Source: Oscillospiraceae bacterium (GTDB lineage: Bacteria; Bacillota; Clostridia; Oscillospirales; Oscillospiraceae). Taken from it: DNA of 64,000 bases. The notes under the pieces are model-generated. The model was not told the DNA's origin and made no database searches. It was given only the letters and a program-made list of their open reading frames with translations. The stretch spans positions 1-64,000 of the forward strand of contig JAFSJE010000077.1 of assembly GCA_017439425.1 (NCBI GenBank), written 5' to 3'. This document shows positions 23,985 to 33,324 of this stretch, piece after piece. Both the position numbers and the translations under genes were made by a program. Position 1 is the stretch's first letter; each line of letters begins with the position of its first letter.

Positions 23985-26855
23985 ATGGCTAAAAGCAATC
24001 TGTGGCGCGGACTTACGAGCGCTTTCGCTCTTCTGTTCTCGCTGACCTTGTTCGGTCAGTCTCTCGCATTTACCCGCGAGGGCGACGTAAACCTCTTCCT
24101 CGGCACTCTGCCTCCCGTGCAGACCGTGACCGACGACACAAGCTATTTCCCCTCAGATTTCGCATCCGCCGATGAGATGCGCGCCGCTGTTGTGCAGCAC
24201 GTTATCGACACCCAGATCGAGGGAAGCGTTCTTCTCCGCAACGAGAACGGCGCGCTGCCCTTCGATTCAAGCGCCAAGGTAACGCTCTTCGGCTTTGCCG
24301 CCGCAACTCCCGTCTACCACGGCGGCTCCGGCGGCCCCGCGAACACCGGAATAAACCTCGCTGATGCGCTCAAGGCTGAGGGCGTGAGCGTCAACGATAC
24401 CGTTATGAACGCCATCACCGCAGCCGGCGGTTCGAGAACCAAGACCGGACTTATCGGCGAGATCCCCGCCTCCAGCTATAACGGAACCGAGGCGAGCTTC
24501 GCAGAGTACAATGACGCCGCTATCTACGTCATGAGCCGCTACGGCGGCGAGGAGGGCGACCTCAACCACGGCCTTCAGGGCGAGTGGCAGGAGGGCCCCG
24601 CGGGTATCCGCGAGCTTGCGCTCCATCCCGAGGAGATCGACACGCTGAAGCTCATTCAGAATGCCGGCTTCAAGAGGATCATCGTCGTTGTGAACTCCGG
24701 CTACGCCATGGAGCTGGGTGAGCTCCCCGAGTACGGCGTTGAGTCGATCCTCTGGATCGGATATCCCGGCGGCGACGGCATGAAGGGCGTTGCTCAGGTG
24801 CTCACCGGCAAGGCTGACCCCTCTGGACGCAACGTCATCACCTACGCGGCGAATTCTCTCTCATCTGCGTCAATGCAGAACGCGGGAGATTTCACCTTCT
24901 CAAACCTCACCGGACTTTACAAGAACAAGTACCTTGTCTACGCCGAGGGTATCTACGTCGGCTACAAGTACTATGAGACCCGCTACCACGACGCCGTTCT
25001 CGGCATACATAACGCCGATTCCGCCAAGGGCGCCTACGTCGGCGACACGTGGAACTACGCCGATGAGATGGTCTATTCCTTCGGCGACGGCATGAGCTAC
25101 GCCGAGTTCAACACCGAGCTTGAGAACCTTGAGTGGAACCGCGACAGCCACACTGTCAGCGCCACCGTCAAGGTCACGAACCTCGGAGGCTTTGCGGGCA
25201 AGTCCAAGACCCCCGTACAGCTTTACGTCTCTCTTCCCTGGGAGGAGGGCATGGCTGAAAAGAGCGCCATACAGCTTGTCGACTTCGGCAAGTCCTCGTA
25301 TCTCGCTGCAGGCGAGAGCGAGACAGTCACGCTCGAGTGCTCCGATTACATCTTCGCAACCTACGACCAGAACGCCGTTAACGGCGCCGACAGCTCGAGG
25401 AAGGGCTCCTACGTCTTTGACGCGGGCGATTACTACTTCTCCGTCGGCTCCGGCGCTCATGACGCGCTAAACAACGTCCTCGCCGCAAAGGGCGCGGAAA
25501 ACCTCATCGACGCGGACGGCAATACCATCCCCGGCAACGCCGCGAACGTCGTAAAGGTCACGCTTGACGCGACCGACAATACGACCTACGCCGTAAGCCC
25601 CTACACCGGCGAGGTGGTTACAAACCGCTTTGAGGACAGAGACGTCAACTACTTCATCCCCGGCACCGTTACCTATATGACCCGCGGCGACTGGAACACC
25701 TTCCCCGACACTGTTTCCACGCTCACCGCCACCGATGAGATAAAGAATCTCATGGAGAACTTCCAGTATGTTAAGCCTGCCGACGCGCCCGACATCAGCT
25801 CCTTTACCTATAAGGCTGATAACGGCATCTCCTTCATCGACATGAAGGACGTTCCCTTTGAGGACACCGAGACCTGGGATAAGTTCATCGACCAGCTTAC
25901 TGTTTCTGAGCTTGCTCAGATAGTCGGCGATAAGATGGGCCTTGACAATCTCTCTTCCGTTGACTTCCCGGCTTACGCCGGAGGCGACGGCCCCGACGGA
26001 TATCAGTCCGGCGGCGTACTCTACGGAGCCGAAATGCTGGCTGCCAGCACCTTTAATAAGGAGCTTATCGCTGAGCGCGGCTACTACTTCGGCGAGGAGA
26101 GCTTCTGGATCGGCTTCCGCCACACCTACGCGCCCGGCGGCAACATCCACAGAACTCCGTATTCCGGCCGCAACTTCGAGTATTACTCCGAGGATGCGAT
26201 AATGAGCTATATCTGCGGCGAGCTCCAGACAACCGCTATGGCGAAGAAGGGTCTTGCCGGAATGTTCAAGCACTTCTGCGGCAACGATCAGGAGACTAAC
26301 CGCCACGGCGTTGCCACCTTTATGACCGAGCAGACCTACCGCGAACTTTGCCTCAAGGGCTTCGAGGGCGGACTCAGTAAGGGTCACTCCCTCGGCACTA
26401 TGACAGCCTACAACCGCATTGGCTGCATCCCGACCGCCTCTGACTACGAGACCATGACCGGCGTTCTGAGAAACGAGTGGGGCTTCACCGGCATCAATAT
26501 GACGGACTCCTCCAAGGACTCCGCCTCCTACATGGGTACCGGCGACGCGCTCCGCGCCGGCACCAACCAGTTCAATAACGACCCCGGCCGCGTTGCCGAG
26601 GCATCGAACTACCTCACAAAAGACCGTGACGGCTTCATCTGGGGCCGCCTCCGCGACACCGCAAAGTATTATCTCTATTCTATGAGCCGCTCGAACCTCA
26701 TCAACGGACTCTCCAAGGAGGTTGCGGTTGAGGACTTCACCCCGTGGTGGAAGCCGACCGTTGTTGCGATCAACGTCGGAATCGGAGTTCTGACCGCGGC
26801 GAGCCTCGCGATGTACGTTATCAGTTCTCTGAGAGCCAAGAAGGAGGAAAAGTGA
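23985..26855 (+). CDS. Membrane-anchored, domain-permuted GH3 glycosidase (1)
   Basis: 956 residues. Domain order is reversed from standard GH3: the alpha/beta sandwich comes first (GSVLLRNENGALPF near 75), then an FnIII-like domain (VKVTNLGGFAGKSKTPVQLYV), then the catalytic barrel, with GGNIHRTPYSGRNFEYYSED, KHFCGNDQE and the nucleophile Asp841 in NMTDSS. Helices at both ends (LWRGLTSAFALLFSLTLFG and a C-terminal VVAINVGIGVLTAASLAMYV followed by KKEEK) would tether it to the outer face of the membrane. Likely a beta-glucosidase or related enzyme acting on imported or local glycans. The stop overlaps the start of the small membrane protein by one base. Confidence 0.9.
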   Translation: MAKSNLWRGLTSAFALLFSLTLFGQSLAFTREGDVNLFLGTLPPVQTVTDDTSYFPSDFASADEMRAAVVQHVIDTQIEGSVLLRNENGALPFDSSAKVTLFGFAAATPVYHGGSGGPANTGINLADALKAEGVSVNDTVMNAITAAGGSRTKTGLIGEIPASSYNGTEASFAEYNDAAIYVMSRYGGEEGDLNHGLQGEWQEGPAGIRELALHPEEIDTLKLIQNAGFKRIIVVVNSGYAMELGELPEYGVESILWIGYPGGDGMKGVAQVLTGKADPSGRNVITYAANSLSSASMQNAGDFTFSNLTGLYKNKYLVYAEGIYVGYKYYETRYHDAVLGIHNADSAKGAYVGDTWNYADEMVYSFGDGMSYAEFNTELENLEWNRDSHTVSATVKVTNLGGFAGKSKTPVQLYVSLPWEEGMAEKSAIQLVDFGKSSYLAAGESETVTLECSDYIFATYDQNAVNGADSSRKGSYVFDAGDYYFSVGSGAHDALNNVLAAKGAENLIDADGNTIPGNAANVVKVTLDATDNTTYAVSPYTGEVVTNRFEDRDVNYFIPGTVTYMTRGDWNTFPDTVSTLTATDEIKNLMENFQYVKPADAPDISSFTYKADNGISFIDMKDVPFEDTETWDKFIDQLTVSELAQIVGDKMGLDNLSSVDFPAYAGGDGPDGYQSGGVLYGAEMLAASTFNKELIAERGYYFGEESFWIGFRHTYAPGGNIHRTPYSGRNFEYYSEDAIMSYICGELQTTAMAKKGLAGMFKHFCGNDQETNRHGVATFMTEQTYRELCLKGFEGGLSKGHSLGTMTAYNRIGCIPTASDYETMTGVLRNEWGFTGINMTDSSKDSASYMGTGDALRAGTNQFNNDPGRVAEASNYLTKDRDGFIWGRLRDTAKYYLYSMSRSNLINGLSKEVAVEDFTPWWKPTVVAINVGIGVLTAASLAMYVISSLRAKKEEK

Positions 26856-27265
26856 TGCTGAAGAATAGAAAAATCGGCTTCTGGCTCGCCCTTGCCGGCG
26901 GCGCCGTCGCCCTTTGCGGCTCCATCGCATACCTCATCGCTTATGCTCTCACAGCCGACCCCGTAACAGGGGAGTGGGACAGAGTTTTCAAGTGGCTCGT
27001 CTTCGGACTTGCCGCCGCCGGCGGCGCAATCGGAATCGCCGGTGAGCTCTTCCGCCTTCCTTTTACCCCGATATGCGCCTCTGCCTGCGTCTCCGTCGCG
27101 CTTGCGGCACACCTCGTAGAGACCGCGTATCCTCTCGCCGACGTGCTCACAAGAGTACCGTTCTTCGGCGGCGACCCCGCGCTCGCAATCGTTTTCGCAG
27201 TCATTTTTGCCGTAGCGGCACTTCTTACCGTCGTCGCGGCTTTTATGGAACATAACAAAAAATAA
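26855..27265 (+). CDS. Small four-helix membrane protein, GH3 partner (1)
   Basis: 136 residues with about four membrane helices, starting MLKNRKIGFWLALAGGAVAL and ending FMEHNKK. The start at 26855 overlaps the GH3 stop (TGATG), with AAGGAGG inside the end of the GH3 gene, so the two are translationally coupled. The protein at 59037, after the third GH3, has the same length, the same early K..G..LA.A...AL.G.IAY pattern and a similar last helix, so the pair looks homologous. I know no named family. A chaperone, anchor or transport partner for the tethered GH3 enzyme is the simplest reading. Confidence 0.75.
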   Translation: MLKNRKIGFWLALAGGAVALCGSIAYLIAYALTADPVTGEWDRVFKWLVFGLAAAGGAIGIAGELFRLPFTPICASACVSVALAAHLVETAYPLADVLTRVPFFGGDPALAIVFAVIFAVAALLTVVAAFMEHNKK

Positions 27266-27283
27266 AATCAGGAGGAAAATGAA

Positions 27284-28651
27284 ATGAAGAAAGCACTTGC
27301 ACTTATCCTCGCACTTACGCTCGTTTTCGCCCTCGCGGCCTGCTCCGGCGGAAACAGCAACACCCCCGCGAAGAGCGATACTCCCTCTTCCACCCCTGCA
27401 CAGAACGATACCCCTGCGAATAATGACGCACCCGCTGCCGAGTCTAAGAGCTATCAGCTCACCGGCACCTATGAGGAGGAGGGCGCTAACGCCTCCATGC
27501 TGAACGCGGCATTCCTTCTCAACCTCAACGCTGACGGCACCGCAGTCGCTGACCGCTATAAGTTCGGCCAGTACGACGCCTCCGACGCCGCCACCAACCC
27601 CACCTATGAAGCAAGCTTCCTCTCCGGCACATGGAAGGAAGTTGAGAAGGACGGCGTTGCCTGCCTCCAGATTAAGCTTGCTTACGTCAACGAGGACGGC
27701 ACCACCTCCAACGATCAGACCGCTTACGCTTATGACGTTGCCGGCGAGTACAGCTTCGACCTCACCTTCCCCGTAGTTCCCGGCATGAGCTACAGCCGCG
27801 TTGCCACCCTTTCCGGCGGCGAGACCAAGACCTACGCTGACGCCAACGCCTTCATCCAGGCTTACAAGAAGGAGTTCACTGCTCCCGAGCACATCGCTGA
27901 GTTCACATCCGAGAACGGCGCTACCGCCTATGCTCAGGAGGACGGCACTCTCCTTATCTTCGTCGGCTACGATCAGGTCGCAGAGGGCAAGTGGAACGTT
28001 GACGAGAGCGGCGTGACCGTCTCCGTTGCAGGCGAGAAGGTAGACGTTACAAACGAGAACGGCGCCGCTTCCTTCACCTTCAGCCGCGACCCCGGCAACG
28101 GCGAGACCGTTGACTACGTTCTTACCTGCGCAGATACCTCCGCTCTCGGCTCCGTTGAGGTTGCCGCTGACGCTCCCTACACCACCACCGTCGCTCTCGG
28201 CGACCAGCAGTTCCCGGCTGAGCTCACCCTCGGCGAGGACGGCAAGGGCACCTTCAAGGCCGCTGTTGAGATGGCTATCACTTATGAGAAGGTCGGCAAC
28301 GCTGTTGTTATTGCCGCTGACGGTGAGCTTGAGGGCTACGCTGCTCAGATCTTCCCGAACGTTCCCCACGCATATCTCCTCAACGCCGATAAGAGCATGC
28401 TCGCTCTCAAGGGCGCTTATATCGCCGGTGACATGATGGCTATGTACCTCACCAGCGACACCGACATGACCTGCGACGTATTCGCTTACGGCTTTGCAAA
28501 GGACGGCTTCACCTACTCCCTCAACGAGGACGCCACCGAGCTCACCGTAACCGGCAAGCCCGCTGAGATGGGCGCCTTCGAGCAGGTATGGGCTGGCGCC
28601 GGCGCCGACGTATTCACTCTCGACGGCGTTGTTGCCACCGCAAAGGCATAA
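27284..28651 (+). CDS. Lipoprotein of the GH3 operon
   Basis: 455 residues: signal peptide with lipobox LAACS, a Thr/Pro/Asn/Ala-rich linker (NDTPANNDAPAAES), then repeated beta-rich segments with a similar pattern of ADGT and DGTLLIFVG blocks, which suggests several related small beta domains. No named domain was recognised. It starts 18 bases after the four-helix protein with a GGAGG ribosome site and is closed by a terminator. It is probably a surface substrate-binding or scaffold protein for the GH3 enzyme. Confidence 0.82.
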   Translation: MKKALALILALTLVFALAACSGGNSNTPAKSDTPSSTPAQNDTPANNDAPAAESKSYQLTGTYEEEGANASMLNAAFLLNLNADGTAVADRYKFGQYDASDAATNPTYEASFLSGTWKEVEKDGVACLQIKLAYVNEDGTTSNDQTAYAYDVAGEYSFDLTFPVVPGMSYSRVATLSGGETKTYADANAFIQAYKKEFTAPEHIAEFTSENGATAYAQEDGTLLIFVGYDQVAEGKWNVDESGVTVSVAGEKVDVTNENGAASFTFSRDPGNGETVDYVLTCADTSALGSVEVAADAPYTTTVALGDQQFPAELTLGEDGKGTFKAAVEMAITYEKVGNAVVIAADGELEGYAAQIFPNVPHAYLLNADKSMLALKGAYIAGDMMAMYLTSDTDMTCDVFAYGFAKDGFTYSLNEDATELTVTGKPAEMGAFEQVWAGAGADVFTLDGVVATAKA

Positions 28652-28664
28652 TCTGAACTCTACA

Positions 28665-28691
28665 TAGGGCGGATATTCTCTGTCCGCCCTA
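28665..28691 (+). terminator. Terminator after the first GH3 operon
   Basis: TAGGGCGGA and TCCGCCCTA pair perfectly around a 9-base loop, followed by TAATTATCTCTATTTTT. Confidence 0.75.
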
Positions 28692-28729
28692 TAATTATCT
28701 CTATTTTTCAGAAAAAGGAGCAGAAAAGA

Positions 28730-31666
28730 ATGAAAAAAGGTCTTATCTGGAAGATTCTGACCCCGATTTTCGCTGTGCTTCTTGTTGTCTGCATCGTTGC
28801 GATCCCCGTTACTCAGGGCTTTGCCAGCGTTATTAACGTAGCACTCAAGGCACAGACTCAGAAGATCGTTTCCGACCCCGACGCAAAGATTTACTATTGG
28901 ACTGCCTGGGACACCGAGGAGGAGCTTGTAGCCCACGAGGCTGAGCTCTGCCGCCAGATCGAGGGAGAGGGCGCCGCGCTTCTCATTAACCGCGACAACA
29001 CCCTGCCTCTGGCAAAGGGCACAAAGTTCACCCCGTTTAGCCAGTCCAGCTTCAACCTCATCTACGGCGGCACCGGCTCCGGCTCAATGGCTGCTGACGA
29101 CGCCGTTTCCCTCCGCACTGCACTCATCGAGTCCTTCGGCGAGGACACCGTAAACCCCGAGCAGTGGAAGTTCTACGCCTCCGCCGGCTATAAGCGCGTA
29201 AACGCCGACACCACCGGCGGCAACCAGGGTCAGTACCGCATAAACGAGGTACCCTGGGAGAAGTACACTGACGCTCTCAAGAAGACATGGGCAAGCTACG
29301 GCGACGTTGCTCTCGTAGTCCTCTCCCGTTCCGGCGGCGAGGGCGCTGACCTCCCCTCCGGCCTTGAGGAGCTCAAGGAGTATATGACCGACGGCGACTA
29401 CCTCCGCCTCTGCAAGGAGGAGATCGATATGTTCGAGAACCTCGAGCAGCTCAAAAAGGACGGCACCTTCAAGAAGATCGTCGTTCTTCTCAACTCCTCC
29501 AACGCGCTCCAGCTCGACTTCGTTGACAAGTACGGCATCGACGCCGTTCTCTGGATCGGAGACGTCGGAATGACCGGTACCCGCGGCGTTGCGGATATCC
29601 TCTGCGGCGACGTCAACCCCTCCGGCCGCATTGTGGACACCTTCATGAAGGATAACCACTCCGCTCCCGCTATGGAGAACTTCGGCGCATACCGCTGGAC
29701 TAACGGCGCAGATTACGAGGTCGAGTCCGCTCAGAACAACACCGACCCCGGCATTGCAAAGTGCAACCGCGACTACGTTGTCTATCAGGAGGGCATCTAC
29801 GTCGGCTATCGTTACTTCGAGACCCGCTACGAGGACTCCGTTCTCGGTCAGGGCAACTCCGGCGACTGGAATTACGACGACTGCGTAGCATTCCCCTTTG
29901 GCTACGGACTCAGCTACACCGATTTCGAGTACAGTAACTTCAAGCTCACCCCGAACGCTGACGGCTCCTTCACCGCCGAGGTTGACGTTAAGAACGTCGG
30001 AAGTGTTGACGGAAAGCACACCGTTCAGATCTACTTCCAGAGCCCATACACCGAGTACGATAAGCAGAATCTCGTTGAAAAGGCTTCTGTTGAGATCTGC
30101 GGCTTCGACAAGAAGATGATCGCCGCCGGCGCAACCGAGCATTTCGAGATAAACATCGACAGAGCCGACCTCACAAGCTACGATGCAAATAACGCAAAGA
30201 CCTACATCTTCGAGGACGGCGACTATTACTTCACCGTCGGCAAGAACGCCCACGATGCGGTTCAGAACATACTCGCAGCCAAGGGTCAGAACGTCGGCAA
30301 CGCAGCTCTTGCGCAGAAGTGGACTAACGATACCTTCGACAAGACCACCTATGCAGTTTCCGCAAAGACCGGCAAGCCCATCACCAACCTCTTTGACGAG
30401 GCTGACCTCAATAAGTATTCCGGTAACGGCGGCCAGACCTATACATATCTCTCCCGTCAGGATTGGCAGGGTACTTATCCCACCACTCAGTCGCTTCACA
30501 TCACCGATGAGATGTGGGCCGACGGTCTGACCCATGACGAAAGCGGTCATATTGCCATCATGGAGAAGATGATCGAAAAGTACTATCCGAACGCAGCTAT
30601 GCCCACAGTCGGCGCAGCCGGAACCCTCAAGGCGGGCGACATGGCAGAGGCTTCTTACGACGATCCCCGCTGGGCAGAGCTTATAAGCCAGATGCCATAC
30701 ACCGAGATGACCACCCTCATTTACAACGGCTTCCACTTCACCGAGGCCGCTCCGACTATCGGACTTCCCGGCACTCTCGATGAGAACGGCCCTCAGGGCT
30801 TCACCGCTTCCCTTATGGGCGGCGCCTCCGCTATGGCTTACACCTCTGAGGACGTTATGGCGGCGACCTTCAACCGCGAGCTTATCGAGGACATGGGTTC
30901 CTGCATCGGCGAGGACTTCCTCCACGCCACTCCCGAGGGAGCTGACAAGGTCTACGCCGGCCTTTACGGCCCCGGCGGCAACATCCACAGAACTCCGTAC
31001 TCCGGCCGTAACTTCGAGTATTACGGCGAGGACGGCTGGCTCTCCGGCGAGGTTGCCAAGGTTGAGGTTAATGCGATCCGCAACAAGGGCGTCTACGTCT
31101 TTATGAAGCACTTCGCCCTCAACGATCAGGAGGAGGGACGCTACGGCGTTTCCACATGGTCTAACGAGCAGGCGATCCGCGAGCTTTATCTCGAGCCGTT
31201 CGAGAAGGCGATCAGCGAGTCAAAGGGCAACGTAATGAGCTCATTTAACCGCCTTGGCGTAACCTGGAGCGGCGCACATTACGGCCTTATGACCGGCATA
31301 CTCCGCGATGAGTGGGGTATGGAGGGCGCTGCAATCACCGACTGCTCCGTTTATGCTAAGTACATGGATTACCGCTACGGCGTTCTCGCCGGTCAGGATC
31401 TGTGGGATGGCTACGGCATGGGCATGAGCACTCTCGATGGACTTGAGGGCAACGCAGCTATTGTCACCGCCGTTCAGGAGAGAGCGAAAAACATCGCCTA
31501 TAACGTAACTCACTCTCACGCTATGAACATCGGCAACGCCGAGATAATTTCCGTCACCCCGTGGTGGCAGATGGCTCTCTACGGCGTAACCGCCTTCTTC
31601 GGAGTCCTCACAGTCCTCGGCGCTGTAATGTGGGTGCTTTCCGCAAAGAAGAATAAGAAGAATTAA
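28730..31666 (+). CDS. Membrane-anchored, domain-permuted GH3 glycosidase (2)
   Basis: 978 residues with the same permuted order as the copy at 23985: sandwich domain (GAALLINRDNTLPL), FnIII-like domain (VDVKNVGSVDGKHTVQIYF), then the barrel with GGNIHRTPYSGRNFEYYGED, KHFALNDQEEGR and the nucleophile Asp871 in AITDCS. An N-terminal helix (residues 9-33) and a C-terminal helix followed by KKNKKN make a double anchor. It is separated from the upstream operon by a terminator and has no four-helix partner behind it; a TIM-barrel isomerase follows instead. The sequence is clearly diverged from copy 1, so the copies may cleave different linkages. Confidence 0.9.
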   Translation: MKKGLIWKILTPIFAVLLVVCIVAIPVTQGFASVINVALKAQTQKIVSDPDAKIYYWTAWDTEEELVAHEAELCRQIEGEGAALLINRDNTLPLAKGTKFTPFSQSSFNLIYGGTGSGSMAADDAVSLRTALIESFGEDTVNPEQWKFYASAGYKRVNADTTGGNQGQYRINEVPWEKYTDALKKTWASYGDVALVVLSRSGGEGADLPSGLEELKEYMTDGDYLRLCKEEIDMFENLEQLKKDGTFKKIVVLLNSSNALQLDFVDKYGIDAVLWIGDVGMTGTRGVADILCGDVNPSGRIVDTFMKDNHSAPAMENFGAYRWTNGADYEVESAQNNTDPGIAKCNRDYVVYQEGIYVGYRYFETRYEDSVLGQGNSGDWNYDDCVAFPFGYGLSYTDFEYSNFKLTPNADGSFTAEVDVKNVGSVDGKHTVQIYFQSPYTEYDKQNLVEKASVEICGFDKKMIAAGATEHFEINIDRADLTSYDANNAKTYIFEDGDYYFTVGKNAHDAVQNILAAKGQNVGNAALAQKWTNDTFDKTTYAVSAKTGKPITNLFDEADLNKYSGNGGQTYTYLSRQDWQGTYPTTQSLHITDEMWADGLTHDESGHIAIMEKMIEKYYPNAAMPTVGAAGTLKAGDMAEASYDDPRWAELISQMPYTEMTTLIYNGFHFTEAAPTIGLPGTLDENGPQGFTASLMGGASAMAYTSEDVMAATFNRELIEDMGSCIGEDFLHATPEGADKVYAGLYGPGGNIHRTPYSGRNFEYYGEDGWLSGEVAKVEVNAIRNKGVYVFMKHFALNDQEEGRYGVSTWSNEQAIRELYLEPFEKAISESKGNVMSSFNRLGVTWSGAHYGLMTGILRDEWGMEGAAITDCSVYAKYMDYRYGVLAGQDLWDGYGMGMSTLDGLEGNAAIVTAVQERAKNIAYNVTHSHAMNIGNAEIISVTPWWQMALYGVTAFFGVLTVLGAVMWVLSAKKNKKN

Positions 31667-31691
31667 CCCTTCATTTTTCCTTCCTCTATAT

Positions 31692-31714
31692 GGAGCCGTC
31701 CTTCGGGGCGGCTC
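31692..31714 (+). terminator. Hairpin after GH3 (2)
   Basis: GGAGCCG-T-CC, loop TTCG, GG-G-CGGCTCC: a stable stem but no T-run after it, so a weak terminator or RNA 3' end stabiliser before the isomerase gene. Confidence 0.45.
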
Positions 31715-31737
31715 CGACTGTAAAATTGGTGATTTCT

Positions 31738-32586
31738 ATGATTAAAAAAGCAGTACAGCAGATCATGCTCGGCACGGTAACGCGCTCCGAGACCGAGGCG
31801 GGCGATACGCTCGCCGCAATCAAGCTCGCGGGCTACGATGCAATCGAGCTGAACGGGTTTATGATTCGTCCGACCTCGTTTTTTGTTCGTGTGCTGACGA
31901 AAGCGGCGGGAATGCCGGTTGGCAAGGGCGGCAGCTTTGACTGGAAGGAGCTTCTGCGCGAGTCCGGACTTGGTGTGACGAGCGTGCATGAGGATCTCGG
32001 CACGATAAAGGCTGACCCGGACAAGGTGATCGCGGAGGCAAACGGCTTCGGTACGAAGTATGTGGTAATTACGGGAATGTACAACTTCGACTACTCGGAC
32101 GAGTCTGCGCTGGGGGAGCTGTGCCGCGATCTCAACGAATACGGCGGGATTCTTGCAAAAAGCGGCGTTTTGCTTCTGTACCATAACCACAACTGCGAGC
32201 TGAGGCGGGCAGGGAATGGTACGGCATACGAATATATAATGAGCCATACCGACCCGGAGAAGGTGAATTTTGAGTTTGACAGCTATTGGTTCACCGATGC
32301 CGGCGCCGACGCGGGCGAGTGGATGAAGCGCCTCGGCACGAGAATGAAGCTCTGGCACATAAACGACCGCGGCATAAGAATGACCGGAAAGGGCATTACA
32401 CCGATTCTCAAGGCTGACAGCATGGAGCTTGGCTGCGGAAATATGCCGCTCGACCGACTGACCGCCGAGGCTAAGAACTGCGGAATCGACGCCGTTATCC
32501 TCGAGAGCCACAAAAACTGGGTGGACGGCTCACCTATAAAGAGCCTTCAGCTCAGCTCGGCGTATCTTAACAGCAATTTCAGGTAA
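31738..32586 (+). CDS. Sugar phosphate isomerase/epimerase-like TIM-barrel protein
   Basis: 282 residues of the xylose-isomerase-like TIM barrel (AP endonuclease type 2 superfamily). Visible family features are GYDAIELNG early, YHNHNCE near the middle (metal-binding His and Glu), FEFDSYWFTDAGAD, and HINDRG followed by ELGCGN. Members act on sugars, sugar phosphates or inositols; the exact substrate is unclear. I choose the ATG at 31738 with GGTGA upstream, over an earlier in-frame start inside the hairpin. It follows the GH3 enzyme and may process the released sugar. Confidence 0.85.
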   Translation: MIKKAVQQIMLGTVTRSETEAGDTLAAIKLAGYDAIELNGFMIRPTSFFVRVLTKAAGMPVGKGGSFDWKELLRESGLGVTSVHEDLGTIKADPDKVIAEANGFGTKYVVITGMYNFDYSDESALGELCRDLNEYGGILAKSGVLLLYHNHNCELRRAGNGTAYEYIMSHTDPEKVNFEFDSYWFTDAGADAGEWMKRLGTRMKLWHINDRGIRMTGKGITPILKADSMELGCGNMPLDRLTAEAKNCGIDAVILESHKNWVDGSPIKSLQLSSAYLNSNFR

Positions 32587-32587
32587 A

Positions 32588-32621
32588 ATCACGCCCCTTG
32601 ACGAATGTCAAAGGGCGTGAT
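32588..32621 (+). terminator. Terminator after the isomerase gene
   Basis: ATCACGCCCCTTGAC (32588-32602) pairs with GTCAAAGGGCGTGAT (32607-32621) with one mismatch; loop GAAT; AATTTATAT follows. Confidence 0.75.
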
Positions 32622-32632
32622 AATTTATATGC

Positions 32633-33220
32633 ATGAATAAGAGAGAATTGCGCCTTAAATGCGCCGAAATAAGAAAAAACTTAACACCAGAGTACATAAA
32701 AACCGCCTCTGAAAGAATAGCGGCGGAGGTTTTGAAAGCTCCGGAATATGTCACGGCTGAGAGCGTTTTCATCTACGTTTCTGTGCCTGGCGAGCCTGGG
32801 ACAAGGGACATTATCACCGACGCACTGGAGCGCGGCAAAACTGTTCTTGTGCCGAAATGCGATGGGGATAATATGCTTGCGGTGAAGATACGCTCGCTTG
32901 ACGATCTCAGACCCGGCGCGTTCGGTATTCCCGAGCCGATTGAGGGCGAAGCGTGGAGTGGGGGAATAGACCTCGCCATAGTGCCGTGCGCTGCCGCCTC
33001 GAGAGACTTAAACCGCCTCGGCCACGGAAGGGGATATTACGACAGATTCCTTGCGGGAAGAGAGATTTTCAAGCTCTGCCTCTGCTTTGATAAGCTCCTC
33101 TGCGATGTTCCGGCTGAAACGCACGATATTAAAATGGATATGGTTATAACAGAAACGGCGAAGATGCGTCGACAAAGTCTCCGCATCGAACATATTTGCA
33201 CTCACGGAGTGCAAATATGA
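32633..33220 (+). CDS. 5-formyltetrahydrofolate cyclo-ligase with altered C-terminus
   Basis: Converts 5-formyl-THF to 5,10-methenyl-THF with ATP, a folate repair step. The 195-residue protein begins MNKRELRLKCAEIRKNL and contains the signature GHGRGYYDRFL. The last normal block is MDMVITETAK. From residue 178 the frame runs into an inserted element (MRRQSLRIEHICTHGVQI), adding 18 foreign residues. If the element is removed at its flanking repeats, the frame reads TETAK-L-R-stop, a 179-residue protein. The active core is untouched, so the enzyme is probably functional. Confidence 0.9.
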   Translation: MNKRELRLKCAEIRKNLTPEYIKTASERIAAEVLKAPEYVTAESVFIYVSVPGEPGTRDIITDALERGKTVLVPKCDGDNMLAVKIRSLDDLRPGAFGIPEPIEGEAWSGGIDLAIVPCAAASRDLNRLGHGRGYYDRFLAGREIFKLCLCFDKLLCDVPAETHDIKMDMVITETAKMRRQSLRIEHICTHGVQI

Positions 33221-33324
33221 CGCCTGCGGGCGGGTGATGCGACGTGAAGGGGCCTCTCGACCGGCCCCTTCACTTAAACCCCGCCTCCTTTATCCAACGC
33301 TTTTCCTATTTTGTCGACGCATTT
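33164..33324. mobile_element. Small inverted-repeat (MITE-like) element in the folate gene
   Basis: ATGCGTCGACAAA (33164-33176) and TTTGTCGACGCAT (33310-33322) are perfect 13-base terminal inverted repeats. ACGGCGAAG flanks the element on both sides (33155-33163 and 33325-33333), like a 9-base target duplication; two extra T lie between the right repeat and the flank. Inside are two perfect hairpins: CATATTTGCACTC/GAGTGCAAATATG (33191-33219) and GTGAAGGGGCC/GGCCCCTTCAC (33244-33273). No gene is inside, so it needs a transposase from elsewhere. Confidence 0.75.

Noticed and set aside
26675..28936. 753-codon minus-strand open frame
   Set aside because: Shadow of the GH3 end, the four-helix gene and the lipoprotein, all in the same aligned frame; no ribosome site or known motif.
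29084..31111. 675-codon minus-strand open frame
   Set aside because: Shadow of the second GH3 gene.
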